This document shows positions 1 through 8,404 of a stretch of DNA of 64,000 bases, one piece after another. Both the position numbers and the translations under genes were made by a program. The notes under the pieces are model-generated. The model was not told the origin of the DNA. It saw only the letters and a list, made by a program, of their open reading frames with translations, and searched no databases. Where the stretch lies: contig JACKDP010000003.1 of assembly GCA_020633435.1 (NCBI GenBank), positions 744,001-808,000 on the forward strand, written 5' to 3'. Position 1 is the first letter of the stretch, and each line of letters starts with the position of its first letter. Source of the stretch: Myxococcales bacterium. Its GTDB lineage: Bacteria; Myxococcota_A; Bradymonadia; UBA7976; UBA1532.

Positions 1-740
1 GCATCGTGACGGCGGGGGGCGCCGGCCCCGAGGACGCCGTCTTCGAGATCGGCGCGGGCACGGGCGTGCTCACCCACGCGCTCGCGAGCCGCGTCGCCCG
101 CGTCATCGCGCTGGAGTACGACCGCGACCTGGTGCCGGTGCTGCGCGCGCAGTTCGGCGGCAGCCCCCATGTGGCCATCCGCCCGGGGGACGTGCGCGAC
201 CAGGACTGGGCCGCCATCGCCGAGGAGCTGGGCCAGCCGCCCATCGTCTACGGCAACGTGCCCTACAACCTGTCGAGCCCCATCGTGGCGGGCCTCATCG
301 AGGCCGGGCCGGTGTGGCGGCGCGCCTGCCTGCTGCTGCAGCGCGAGTTCGCCGAGCGCGTGGCGGCGCCGCCCGGGACGCGGGCCTGCGGCACGCTGTC
401 GGCGCTCGCCGCGCTCTGGACGCACGCCACGATCGCGTTCTGGGTGCCCCCGTCGGCCTTCCTGCCCCCGCCCAAGGTCGACTCCGCGGTGCTCATCCTG
501 GAGCGGCGCGCCGAGCCCGCGGCGGATGTGGGCGATCCAGCCGTCTTCCGGCAGGTGGTCAAGGCCCTGTTCGCCCAGCGCCGCAAGATGGCGCGCGGCG
601 CGCTGAAGCCGCTGTACCCCGCGGCCGAGGCGCTGCTGGAGGCCGCCGGCCTCGAGCCCACCCGGCGGGGCGAGACGTTCACGCTGGACGAGCTGGCCGC
701 CCTCACCCGCGCCCTCATCGCCGCCCGCGCGGCCGAGTGA
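1..740 (+). CDS. rsmA: 16S rRNA (adenine-N6,N6)-dimethyltransferase RsmA/KsgA, 5' truncated by the window edge
   Basis: The enzyme dimethylates two adjacent adenines in the 3'-terminal hairpin of 16S rRNA late in 30S assembly, using S-adenosylmethionine. The visible part begins inside the Rossmann fold. The SAM-binding loop EIGAGTG lies just inside the window and the catalytic motif NVPYN (family form NLPY) follows about 75 residues later. The C-terminal part has the helical domain ending in a basic AQRRKMARGALK stretch typical of KsgA. The frame is open to base 1 (an Ile codon at 3-5 precedes the GTG at 6), so the true start and roughly 30 N-terminal residues are upstream. Stop TGA is at 738-740. 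ErmB-type methylases are related, but the RKxxR-like C-terminus and single housekeeping context favour KsgA. Confidence 0.95.
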   Translation, partial: IVTAGGAGPEDAVFEIGAGTGVLTHALASRVARVIALEYDRDLVPVLRAQFGGSPHVAIRPGDVRDQDWAAIAEELGQPPIVYGNVPYNLSSPIVAGLIEAGPVWRRACLLLQREFAERVAAPPGTRACGTLSALAALWTHATIAFWVPPSAFLPPPKVDSAVLILERRAEPAADVGDPAVFRQVVKALFAQRRKMARGALKPLYPAAEALLEAAGLEPTRRGETFTLDELAALTRALIAARAAE

Positions 741-747
741 CCGCCGG

Positions 748-768
748 CCGTATACACCGAGAATACGG
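748..768. promoter_or_regulatory. inverted repeat in the rsmA/TIGR02147 intergenic region (possible operator)
   Basis: CCGTAT (748-753) and ATACGG (763-768) are perfect complements separated by nine bases. The repeat sits just upstream of the promoter-like -35 hexamer of the next gene. A dyad in this position could be a regulator site. It could also be a short rsmA terminator stem, although no T-run follows. Confidence 0.35.
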
Positions 769-785
769 GAAGCTCCTGCGTTTGC

Positions 786-814
786 TTGAATGGAAGTCGG
801 CAGGCCGCTAGGTT
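786..814 (+). promoter_or_regulatory. candidate sigma70-type promoter of the TIGR02147-family gene
   Basis: TTGAAT (786-791) and TAGGTT (809-814) are separated by exactly 17 bases. The ATG at 824 lies only ten bases past the -10, so the transcript would have almost no leader. The -10 match is weak (3/6), so this is a suggestion only. Confidence 0.3.
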
Positions 815-823
815 TCGCAGGCC

Positions 824-1678
824 ATGACCGACCCGCAGAATACGCTGCCGCGCCCGGATCCGCTCGCCTTCGACGCGTACCGGCCCTACCTGCTCGCGAT
901 GATCGCGTGGCTGCGGGTGGCGGAGCCGCGCTTCTCGTATCGGTGGTTCGCCCGGCGGGCCGGCTTCTCGGCCCCCAACTACCTGAAGCTGGTGGCCGAG
1001 GGGGATCGCAGCCTCGCGCTGGCCAGCGTCGATCGCTTCGCGAAGGGCCTGGGGCTCGACGCGCGGGAGCACGCGGCGTTCGAGCGGCTCGTGCGGCTGG
1101 ATCACGCCGCGACGGACGCCGAGCGGATGGCGCTGGGCGAGGAGCTGCGGGCGGCGCGGGCGGCCACGCCGGTGCACCGCCTGGCGGCGGACGCCTACGA
1201 CCTGTACGCGCGGTGGTGGACGGTGGTCATCCGGGAGCTCTGCGCGCTGGCGCCCGTGGGCGCGGACGCCGGCTGGTTCGCCCGCATGGTGCGCCCGGCG
1301 CTGCGGCCCACCCAGGCGCGGGCGGCGCTGGATCGCCTGCTGCGCCTCGGCCTGGTGCGCGAGGTCGCCGGGCGGCTGCGGCCGTCCGATACGAAGGTCT
1401 CGACCGGCGGCGAGGTGGTCTCGCTGGCGGTGCGCGGCTACCACCGCGCCATGCTGGGCGAGGCGGCGAACGCCCTCGACCAGATCCCCCGCGACGTGCG
1501 CCACGTCTCGTCGCTGACCGTCCCGCTCACCGCCCGGCAGTACGCCGAGGTCACCCGCCGCGTCGCGGAGTTCCGCCGGACCCTCCTGGAGGGGCTGGAC
1601 GAGGACACCGCCGAGGCGCGGCGGATCTACCAGGTCGAGCTCTGCGTCTTCCCCGTCTCTGAGGAGGTCGAGCCATGA
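824..1678 (+). CDS. TIGR02147-family (DUF4423-like) protein, putative regulator
   Basis: 284 aa, soluble, with no signal peptide. The N-terminal third has a helical HTH-like layout containing SYRWFARRAGF, then SPNYLK-like SAPNYLKLV, then a helix ending in LGLDAREHAAFERLV. This arrangement is typical of TIGR02147 proteins of Fibrobacter, Bdellovibrio and myxobacteria, where it recalls Cro/C1-type helices. The C-terminal part has a winged-helix-like segment (LDRLLRLGLVREVAGRLRP) and ends in a beta-rich tail (YQVELCVFPVS) seen at the end of many members. Its stop codon overlaps the start of the following lipoprotein (ATGA), so the two are co-translated. I infer a transcription factor controlling the neighbouring envelope genes; no member has a firm function that I know of. 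Confidence 0.8.
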   Translation: MTDPQNTLPRPDPLAFDAYRPYLLAMIAWLRVAEPRFSYRWFARRAGFSAPNYLKLVAEGDRSLALASVDRFAKGLGLDAREHAAFERLVRLDHAATDAERMALGEELRAARAATPVHRLAADAYDLYARWWTVVIRELCALAPVGADAGWFARMVRPALRPTQARAALDRLLRLGLVREVAGRLRPSDTKVSTGGEVVSLAVRGYHRAMLGEAANALDQIPRDVRHVSSLTVPLTARQYAEVTRRVAEFRRTLLEGLDEDTAEARRIYQVELCVFPVSEEVEP

Positions 1679-2412
1679 GGCGCGCCATCCTGTTGATCTC
1701 ATTGGTTTTCATGGCCTGCGAAGCCGAGCCGGACGACCGGGTCGTCGGCACGGAGACGGGCAACGCCCTCGACGAGTCGGTGGCCATCCAGCTCGCCCTG
1801 CGGGTGACCGAGCCCGTCGACGTGGCCGTCCGGGACGCGGGCGGCGCCGTCATCGCCGTCACCCGCGCCACCGCGCAGGTCCTGCGCGTCGACTTCGATC
1901 TGCCGGCGGGGCGGACGTGCGCCGAGATCGGCCACCTGGTCGTGGGGGGCGTCTGCACCCTGGACGAGGTGGGGGAGCGCATCCGCTTCACGGGGCCGTG
2001 GACGCTGGATCTGCAGACGGGCGAGGCGACGCCGAGCCTGGACGGGCTGGCGCTGCCATCGGGCACGTACCGGCGCGTCGAGGTGCGGCTGCGGGGCGAG
2101 CCGACGAGCCTGGCGGTGGACGCGACGGCCGACGGCCAGCCCTTCCAGGTGCGGGTCGCTGACACCCTCGACGCGCGCTTCGAGGGCGACGCGGCGGTCG
2201 TCCCGGGGGACGGGCCGGTGCCGCTGGGCCTGGATCTGCCCCTCGACGCCTGGTTCGGCGCGGCCAATGTGGGCGCCTGCGCGGCCGTCGGTGGCCTCGT
2301 CGCGGAGGACGTGGGCGGCGCCTGCGAGGCGGCCTACGACACCCTCACCCGGGCCGTCGAGCGGCTCGGTCGCCTCGAGCACGACGACGACGACGGCGAC
2401 GATTCTCCCTGA
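1675..2412 (+). CDS. lipoprotein coupled to the TIGR02147 gene
   Basis: 245 aa. The N-terminus has a hydrophobic stretch ending in the lipobox FMAC, so the mature protein would begin at Cys15 and be lipid-anchored. The mature part starts with the tract VVGTETGN, common in lipoproteins paired with TIGR02147 proteins. The rest is predicted beta-rich, with a DUF4382-like phrase LPSGTYRRVEVRL near the middle. It closes with an acidic tail (EHDDDDGDDSP). The start overlaps the previous stop by four bases. I infer a surface lipoprotein whose production is tied to the regulator upstream. No enzymatic motif is visible, and the family assignment is tentative. Confidence 0.75.
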   Translation: MRRAILLISLVFMACEAEPDDRVVGTETGNALDESVAIQLALRVTEPVDVAVRDAGGAVIAVTRATAQVLRVDFDLPAGRTCAEIGHLVVGGVCTLDEVGERIRFTGPWTLDLQTGEATPSLDGLALPSGTYRRVEVRLRGEPTSLAVDATADGQPFQVRVADTLDARFEGDAAVVPGDGPVPLGLDLPLDAWFGAANVGACAAVGGLVAEDVGGACEAAYDTLTRAVERLGRLEHDDDDGDDSP

Positions 2413-2452
2413 AAATCAAACACTTGTAGCGAGCTGCAGAGAGGAGTCCGCC

Positions 2453-3583
2453 ATGCGTGGCGCGCTGGTCTGGCTGGTGCTGGCCCTGGCCTTCTTGTCG
2501 GGATGTGAGGAGTCGCCGCCCCCGGACGCCCAGGTGGGCGGCGGGGGTGGCGCGGGCGGTGGCGCAGGTGGTGGCCTGGGGGGGAGCGCCGACGCGGGCC
2601 CGGTCGCCGACGCGGGCGGGACGCCGGGGGCCGACGGCGGGCCGGCGCCCGGTGAGTGCGTCCCCTTCGAGGGCCTCGTCGCGGATCTGCTGGCCTCGCG
2701 CTGCGGCGGCTGCCATGGCGGGGCCGCGCCAACGCTGGGCCTGGCCCTCGACGGGCCGGGGGCGTACGACGCGCTCGTCCAGGCGCCGAGCCAGGGGCGA
2801 CCGGGCAGCGTCCTGGTGGTGCCCGGCGACGTCGGGGCCAGCTACCTGCTGGCGAAGCTGGGCCCCACGCCCCCCACCGGCAGCCGGATGCCCCTCGGCG
2901 GCGCCCTGGCCCCGGCCGATCTCGCCCGCGTCACCGCGTGGGTGGCGACGGGCGCGCAGCGCGACGCGGACGCCTGTGGCGGCCCCGCGCCCAGCGACGT
3001 GGGCAGCGTGAGCGTCGCGGGCCCCGACAGCGTCGGCGTCGGCCTCACGGGCGCCCTCACGGCGACGGTGCTCGACGTGGATGACGCCCCCCTCGACCGC
3101 ACGGTGGAGTGGGTCGTCGCCGATCCGGCGCGCCTGTACGTGGACTGGGACGGCGGCCTGGTGGGCATCGGCGTGGGGGAGACGACGGTCACGGCGCGGG
3201 TGGAGGGCGTCGAGAGCGCCCCGTTCGCGGTGCGGGTCACGGCCGCGCGGCCGCCGACCGCCACGTTCCGGGGTGATGTGCTGCCGCTGCTGCGCGCGCG
3301 CTGCGGCGTGGCCGGGTGCCACGTGGATGGCGTGGAGCCCGGCGACCTGCGCTTCGACCGGGACGACGACCGCGTCTGGGAGAAGCTGGTGGACGAGGCG
3401 GCCGAGCAGGTCGCCGGCCGGCGGCGGGTCATGGCCGACGCCCCCGAGCGCAGCTACCTCGTCGAGAAGATCGCCGCCCGGACGCCGGGCTTCGGGGGCC
3501 GGATGCCCCTGGGCCAGGCCCCGCTCGCCGCGGAGGACGCGGCGCTCATCATCCGCTGGATCGTGGCGGGCGCCGCCTTCTGA
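2453..3583 (+). CDS. lipoprotein with Planctomycete-type cytochrome c motif and Ig-like domain
   Basis: 376 aa. The start ATG at 2453 is preceded by GAGGAG and opens a signal peptide with lipobox FLSGC. A long Gly/Ala/Asp linker follows. Next comes a domain with LLASRCGGCHGG, a CxxCH haem-binding motif in a PSCyt1-like context, where the distal part MPLGGALAPADLARVTAWV supplies the usual Met region. The middle is an Ig-like (BIG2-type) domain of about 80 residues ending in APFAVRVTA. A second domain repeats the cytochrome plan (VLPLLRARCGVAGCH, later GRMPLGQAPL and IIRWI), but its cysteines are spaced CX4CH, which would not bind haem canonically. Probably an outer-surface or periplasmic redox or structural protein. 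It follows the lipoprotein gene by 40 bases, suggesting one transcript. Confidence 0.8.
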   Translation: MRGALVWLVLALAFLSGCEESPPPDAQVGGGGGAGGGAGGGLGGSADAGPVADAGGTPGADGGPAPGECVPFEGLVADLLASRCGGCHGGAAPTLGLALDGPGAYDALVQAPSQGRPGSVLVVPGDVGASYLLAKLGPTPPTGSRMPLGGALAPADLARVTAWVATGAQRDADACGGPAPSDVGSVSVAGPDSVGVGLTGALTATVLDVDDAPLDRTVEWVVADPARLYVDWDGGLVGIGVGETTVTARVEGVESAPFAVRVTAARPPTATFRGDVLPLLRARCGVAGCHVDGVEPGDLRFDRDDDRVWEKLVDEAAEQVAGRRRVMADAPERSYLVEKIAARTPGFGGRMPLGQAPLAAEDAALIIRWIVAGAAF

Positions 3584-3647
3584 CGCCGGTGGCCCGGGCC
3601 GGCGCGCGGCGGGTACGATGCCGCGCGACGGTCGACGAGGTGGCGAG

Positions 3648-5390
3648 ATGGGGCGGTGGTGGCTGGTGCTGGGCGTCGTCCTGGCGGGGTGTGTCGTGGA
3701 CGAGAGCGCGAGCGGCGACGACGCGGGGCGCGGGGGCGTCGACCGGGACGGCGACGGCTTCAGCGAGGCCGAGGGCGACTGCGACGACGGCGATCCCACG
3801 CGCTTCCCGGGGGCGGTGGACGTCTGCGAGGACGGCATCGACCAGGACTGCTTCGGCGGCGACCGGCCTTGCTCGCTGCAAGATGATGATCTGGATGGGT
3901 TTCCGGTCAGCGAGGGCGACTGCGACGACACCCGGGCGGACGTGCGGCCGGACGCGGTGGAGATCTGCGGGGATGGCATCGACCAGGACTGCAGCGGGGC
4001 CGACCTGGACTGCGCGGACGCCGATCAGGACCGGGATGGCTTCTCGGTGAACGCCGGCGACTGCGACGACGCGGACCGGCTGCGGACACCCGGTCGCATC
4101 GAGACGTGCGGCGACGGGATCGACCAGGACTGCGATGGGCGCGACCTGCCCTGCGACGAGGTGGACGAGGACGGCGACACCTACAGCGCGGCGGATGGCG
4201 ACTGCGACGACCGCAACGCCCGCATCTACCCGGGGGCGCCGGAGCGGTGCGGCGACGGCGTCGACGACGACTGCAACGGGCGGGACGCGCCGTGCGTGGA
4301 CGACGACCGGGACGACGATGGCATCCCCGACGCCGACGACGTCTGCCCGGACGTGCGCGACCTGCAGCAGGCCGACCGCGACGGCGACGGGGTGGGGGAC
4401 TTCTGCGACAACTGCCCGGCGGTGCCCAACCCGGGCCAGGCCGATGGGGATGGCGACGGCCGGGGCGACCGGTGCGACGGGGACGTCGACCAGGACGGCG
4501 ACGGCTTCACGGGCGCGGCGGGGGACTGCGACGACGGCGATCCGGCTGTGTTCCCGGGCGCGATGGAGCGCTGCAACGGCGTCGACGACGACTGCGATGG
4601 CTACCCCGACGGGGGCTGCCCGGGGGACGTGCGCTCGCCGGTGGTGGTGCTGCCCGCGGGGGACGTGCTCATCGGCAGCCTCGACGCCGATCCGGCCGCG
4701 TGCGCCCGGGACTTCGGCACCGACGAGAACTGCGACGAGGTGCCGCAGCAGGTCGTCCGGCTGAGCGCGTTCGCGATGGAGACGCACGAGGTCACCAACG
4801 ACCAGTACCGCGACTGCGTGGCGCGGGGGCCGTGCCGGGCGCCGGTGGTGGTGGAGGGCACGGCGTCGGCGGGGTGGTACGCCGAGCCGGCCCGCGGCGA
4901 CCGGCCCGTCGTCTGGGTCGACCAGGGGCGGGCGTCGACGTACTGCCGGTGGATCGGGGGCGATCTGCCGACGGAGTTTCAGTGGGAGCGCGCGGCCCGG
5001 GGCGACGCGCCGACGCAGGACCGCCGGTATGTGTGGGGGGACGACGCGCCGGCCTGCGGCGAGGTGCGGGTGAGCGGCTGCGACGCGGAGCCCGGGCCGG
5101 TGGGCACGTCGCCGCGGGACCGGACGGCCAACGGCATCGTGGATCTCGGGGGCAACGTGCACGAGCTGGTCGCGGGGTACTACAGCTCGAGGCGGTACAT
5201 GCGGCTGGCCCCGCAGGATCCGGGGCCGGTGGAGACGCCCGTGGAGCGGGAGCAGGTGCCGGTGCGCGGCGGGGGCCACCGTTCGCCGGTGGCGTTCGGG
5301 ACGATCACGTATCGGGGCTTCCGGCTGCTGGTCGGGCCGCGGGACGCGCGGCCGGACGTGGGCTTCCGTTGCGTCCGCCCGGCGCCGTAG
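3648..5390 (+). CDS. lipoprotein with MopE-type and thrombospondin-type-3 repeats and a C-terminal formylglycine-generating-enzyme-like domain
   Basis: 580 aa. I chose ATG 3648 because it directly opens a signal peptide with lipobox VLAGC; an in-frame ATG at 3618 would add ten residues. The mature N-terminal half consists of about six MopE-type units of the form DGDGF..GDCDD..PGA.E.C.DGIDQDC. Two TSP3-like units (DRDGDGVGDFCDNCP) sit among them and probably bind Ca2+. The C-terminal 240 residues match the FGE-sulfatase/SUMF1 fold: MPAGxxxIGS-like opening, ETHEVTNDQYRDCV, LPTEFQWERAARG, GNVHELV and the closing GFRCVR. In bacteria this fold includes sulfatase-activating enzymes and many binding proteins. 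The usual catalytic cysteine pair is not evident, so a surface carbohydrate or ligand-binding role is more likely than catalysis. Confidence 0.85.
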   Translation: MGRWWLVLGVVLAGCVVDESASGDDAGRGGVDRDGDGFSEAEGDCDDGDPTRFPGAVDVCEDGIDQDCFGGDRPCSLQDDDLDGFPVSEGDCDDTRADVRPDAVEICGDGIDQDCSGADLDCADADQDRDGFSVNAGDCDDADRLRTPGRIETCGDGIDQDCDGRDLPCDEVDEDGDTYSAADGDCDDRNARIYPGAPERCGDGVDDDCNGRDAPCVDDDRDDDGIPDADDVCPDVRDLQQADRDGDGVGDFCDNCPAVPNPGQADGDGDGRGDRCDGDVDQDGDGFTGAAGDCDDGDPAVFPGAMERCNGVDDDCDGYPDGGCPGDVRSPVVVLPAGDVLIGSLDADPAACARDFGTDENCDEVPQQVVRLSAFAMETHEVTNDQYRDCVARGPCRAPVVVEGTASAGWYAEPARGDRPVVWVDQGRASTYCRWIGGDLPTEFQWERAARGDAPTQDRRYVWGDDAPACGEVRVSGCDAEPGPVGTSPRDRTANGIVDLGGNVHELVAGYYSSRRYMRLAPQDPGPVETPVEREQVPVRGGGHRSPVAFGTITYRGFRLLVGPRDARPDVGFRCVRPAP

Positions 5391-5394
5391 GGCG

Positions 5395-5913
5395 CTACTG
5401 CATGTCGACGACGGTGGGCTCGACCTTGGCGTCGCGCTCGCCGGCGGGGCGCTGCAGGACGAAGTTCGCCTCGGCCAGCACAGCGCCGCGGTAGCCATTG
5501 GTGATGACGAAGAGGTAGCGCCGCTCGGCCGCGTAGGTCTCGCGGTTGAGCGTCATGCCGCTCTGCAGCACGCGCGTCTCCTTCTGGGCCGGGTAGATGG
5601 GGAACGTCCCCGCCACCTGGCGGCCCTCGGTCACGTCGTAGATGGTCCCGGTGAACTCGGTCGTGGTGTGGGGCCGGGCGAAGAACGCCATGAACTCCAC
5701 CTCGATCTTGCCCGACTCGTCGTAGCGGAAGGCCTTGGTGTGGGCCTTCTTCATATGCGCCACCATGGCGCCGTCGCTGGCGAACTGCCGCGGGAACATC
5801 TTCGTCGACAGGATGATCTTCCCGCCGAGTCGGTCCTCGGCCGTCTTCTTCGCCCCGGCGGGCGCGGCCAGCGAGAGCAGGAGCAGCGTCGCGGCGAGCA
5901 GTCGAACATGCAT
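5395..5913 (-). CDS. exported protein of unknown function
   Basis: 172 aa. The start is taken at the internal ATG (5913), which gives a clean Sec signal peptide (MHVRLLAATLLLLSLAAPAGA) cleaved after AGA; a 15-residue longer start is possible. The mature protein is small and beta-rich, with a conserved-looking core including MVAHMKKAHTKAF and VEFMAFFARP. It contains no cysteines and no catalytic motif that I recognise. It is convergent with the preceding lipoprotein gene (four bases between stops) and divergent from the transposase. I infer a periplasmic protein. Confidence 0.7.
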   Translation of the reverse strand: MHVRLLAATLLLLSLAAPAGAKKTAEDRLGGKIILSTKMFPRQFASDGAMVAHMKKAHTKAFRYDESGKIEVEFMAFFARPHTTTEFTGTIYDVTEGRQVAGTFPIYPAQKETRVLQSGMTLNRETYAAERRYLFVITNGYRGAVLAEANFVLQRPAGERDAKVEPTVVDMQ

Positions 5914-6101
5914 GGCGTCAGTCCCCCTTGGTGTGCCAGCCGACCGTGAAGCTAGCACGGCCGCGCGGGCGCAGGCGACGCCTCGACGCGCCCGGCATTC
6001 GGGGGCGGGCCGGGGTGGGCGGGCAGTTTTTTCGACTTTCTGCGCGACACGCGCCGCGACTGACCGAAAGGAAGGGGGACGACGGCACGCTGGAGGTCCT
6101 C

Positions 6102-7040
6102 ATGGCGGCGACGCTGCGCATCGAGCTGGTCGAGTACCGGTACCAGAGCCCGCGCACGGGCGCGTGGATGTCCATGTACGACGTGGTGGTGAAGGTGGTG
6201 GACGACTGCTTCGCGTTCGTGCCGACCGCGGCCTGCCGCGCCCTCATCCTGGGCGTCCTGGGGCGGGCCTTGCAGCTCTTCCCGCACATCGACTGCTACG
6301 GCTTCCACGTCATGTCCAACCACATGCACCTGCTCATCGGCGCGCGCACGCTGCGGGAGAAGTCCAGCTACCTCGCGTGGACGCTGCGCGAGATCTCCAA
6401 GCGATTCAACAAGTTGCTGGGGCGGACGGGCAGCCTGCTCGAGCAGAACCGGTGCACGCAGGTCGTGAGCCCCGAGCACGCGCTCCAGCGGCTGCGGTAC
6501 CTGATGGGCCAGGCGACGGCCCAGTTCCTGGTGCGCCACCCCGACGACGACTTCTTCCCCTGCTCCACGCCGGCGCTGCTGCACGGGGGCGCCATCCCCG
6601 CCACGTTCAGCTATGCGGGCCAGGAGCCGCTGGACTGCCCGGTGCGGATCGACCGGCTGCCGGGCCTGGAGGCGCTCACGCCGCGCGCGCACCGCGACCT
6701 GATGTGGCAGCTCGCCGATGGCCTGGCAGCGGAGGCCCGGCCGCGGCGGAAGAAGGCCGGGACGCGCATCCCCGACCCCGAGACCATCCGACGGCTGGAC
6801 CCGCGCACCCGGCCCAGGGTGCGCACCCGCAGCCCCAAGCCCGTCGTCCATGGCGACGCCGAGCACATCGAGGCCTGGCACGAGGCCCACGCGGCTGCGC
6901 GGGACGCCTACACGCTGGCGACGCGGGCGTTCCAGCGGTGGCACGACGACCCCAGCCAGCCGCTGCTGCCGTGGCCGCCGAACACGCTGCCGCCGGCGTT
7001 CGCCCGGACGCGGTGCGCGGTTGGGGCGGGGACGGGCTAG
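6102..7040 (+). CDS. REP-associated-type tyrosine (Y1, HUH) transposase
   Basis: 312 aa from ATG 6102; a longer open frame from 5928 lacks protein-like character. The signature GFHVMSNHMHLLIG contains the HUH metal-binding pair (His74, His76) of IS200/IS605-type nucleases. A candidate catalytic tyrosine is Tyr133 in RLRYLMGQ, at the spacing usual for this superfamily. The C-terminal 130 residues are basic and then helical, longer than in IS200 TnpA. Such longer single-copy enzymes resemble RAYTs, which act on REP palindromes. No IS ends or TnpB were found. Immediately downstream is a block of short palindromes (7253-7515), the classic RAYT arrangement. RAYTs cut single-stranded DNA next to REP hairpins and are thought to spread them. 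Confidence 0.85.
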   Translation: MAATLRIELVEYRYQSPRTGAWMSMYDVVVKVVDDCFAFVPTAACRALILGVLGRALQLFPHIDCYGFHVMSNHMHLLIGARTLREKSSYLAWTLREISKRFNKLLGRTGSLLEQNRCTQVVSPEHALQRLRYLMGQATAQFLVRHPDDDFFPCSTPALLHGGAIPATFSYAGQEPLDCPVRIDRLPGLEALTPRAHRDLMWQLADGLAAEARPRRKKAGTRIPDPETIRRLDPRTRPRVRTRSPKPVVHGDAEHIEAWHEAHAAARDAYTLATRAFQRWHDDPSQPLLPWPPNTLPPAFARTRCAVGAGTG

Positions 7041-7143
7041 GCGGCGTTTGAGGCCGACAGGGGTGACGCGTGGGGCCGGGTCGGGGCGATGGGGGAGGTG
7101 CGTCTCGGGATTGGCGTGGTCGGCCCGGGCGGGGGGGATTGCA

Positions 7144-7268
7144 GTGCTTCGCGCTGGCAGGCAGCCGACTCCACGACCTCTGCTGACTCTCGCAGGCCCT
7201 CCCCAACTCCATGCGTTCCAGCCCAGATGCAACGCTGCAGGGGGCCTTCAGCATACCCGGTATCAATT
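7144..7268. repeat. 125-bp direct repeat, copy 1
   Basis: This stretch recurs at 7364-7488 with about five mismatches and a 220-bp offset. It starts with GTGCTTCGCGCTGG and ends with a palindrome plus CAATT. It lies behind the RAYT-like gene and is visibly less GC-rich than the surrounding DNA. Confidence 0.9.
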
Positions 7269-7515
7269 CGGTGCTTCGCGCAGGGGGCCTTCGGCATACC
7301 CGGTATCAATTCGGTGCTTCGCGCTGGCTGCACGGGGCCTTCGGCATACCCGGTATCAATTCGGTGCTTCGCGCTGGCAGGCAGCCGACTCCACGGCCTC
7401 TGCTGACTCTCGCAGGCCCTCCCCAGCTCCATGCGTTCCAGCCCAGATGCAACGCTGCAGGGGGCTTTCGGGATACCCGGTATCAATTGCACCATCCGGC
7501 GGGGATACCCGGTAT
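7253..7515. repeat. cluster of five REP-like palindromes ATACCCGGTAT
   Basis: Perfect copies lie at 7253-7263, 7296-7306, 7346-7356, 7473-7483 and 7505-7515. Arms ATACC/GGTAT flank a single central C. The second and third copies are preceded by GCCTTCGGC, a second mini-hairpin, and the first four are followed by CAATT. Copies 1-3 sit in units that begin at 7244, 7287 and 7337 and read on into GGTGCTTCGCGC. The spacing is irregular, unlike CRISPR. The rest of the 7041-7532 interval contains no convincing gene. Confidence 0.85.
7364..7488. repeat. 125-bp direct repeat, copy 2
   Basis: Second copy of the 7144-7268 element. The mismatches are scattered, for example GGCCTC for GACCTC, and cluster just before the palindrome. 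The pair looks like an old tandem duplication of a composite unit. Confidence 0.9.
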
Positions 7516-7532
7516 GCCATCGCGATTGGGCG

Positions 7533-8404
7533 CTACGGCGCGGAGGTGGGGCTGGCGGGCTCGGGGGCGGCGCCGGGCTCGACGGGGGGGGCGGCGAGGC
7601 GGCGCTGGATGCGCAGGGCGAGGCCGGCGGCGGGGGCCTGGTGGAGGGCGGCGGGGGGGCCGCCGCGCAGGCTGACGTAGCCGGAGACGCCGGCGCCGCA
7701 GAGCAGCAACAGGAGCCAGGGGAGGCGCCGCCGGAGGTCGAGCAGCAGCTCGCCGCCGATGGTGATGCCGACGGCGAGGACGGCGGTGGCGGCCAGGAGG
7801 GTGGGGTCGGGGCCGCGGTCGGGGCGCGTGAGGAGCAGGGCGACGAGGCCGACGACGACGGCGAGGGCGAGGTTGGCGTCGGGGCGGGTGAGGGGGGTGA
7901 GGGCGGGGCGGCGGCGGACGAGGCGCTCGAGGGCGCGGGAGACGCCGGCGAGGACGGGGGCGCTGAGGGCGAGGGTGAAGCCGATGGCGGCGAGGCCTAC
8001 GAGGGCGACGGCGGCGGCGGCGAGGAAGCGGGAGCGGATGCGGCCGAGCAGGATGGGCTCGGCGAGGCGCAGCGTGAAGAGGAGCGCCGGGAGGCCCAGG
8101 GCGAGCAGCCAGACCCAGGTGACGGTGCGGCAGCGGTCGTGCAGGGCGTCCTGGGCGCCCGGGCGCAGGCGCGTGGCGGCGCGCCGCACCAGGGGGAGCG
8201 CACGGAGGGCCGGGGGGATGAAGGGGAAGAGCACGCCGGCGGCGAGCCCCGCGAGGCCGCCGCCCAGGACGTCGAGGGCGAGGGCGGCGAGGACGGCCGT
8301 GGCGTCGGGGAGCCGGGAGGCATCCAGGAGCCCGACGATGGCGCCAGCGCCCAGGCCGGCGAGGGTGAAGGCGGTGAGGGTGGCCGAGGTCCGCGGGGCC
8401 TCGG

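Noticed and set aside
7037..7495. 152-codon minus-strand frame with repeated RIDTGYAEGP text
   Set aside because: It is only a translation of the DNA repeats and has no gene-like start.
7244..7515. CRISPR-like repeat array
   Set aside because: Repeats are 11-bp palindromes with irregular spacing and spacers that are themselves repeated. No cas gene is present. A RAYT-like gene explains them better.
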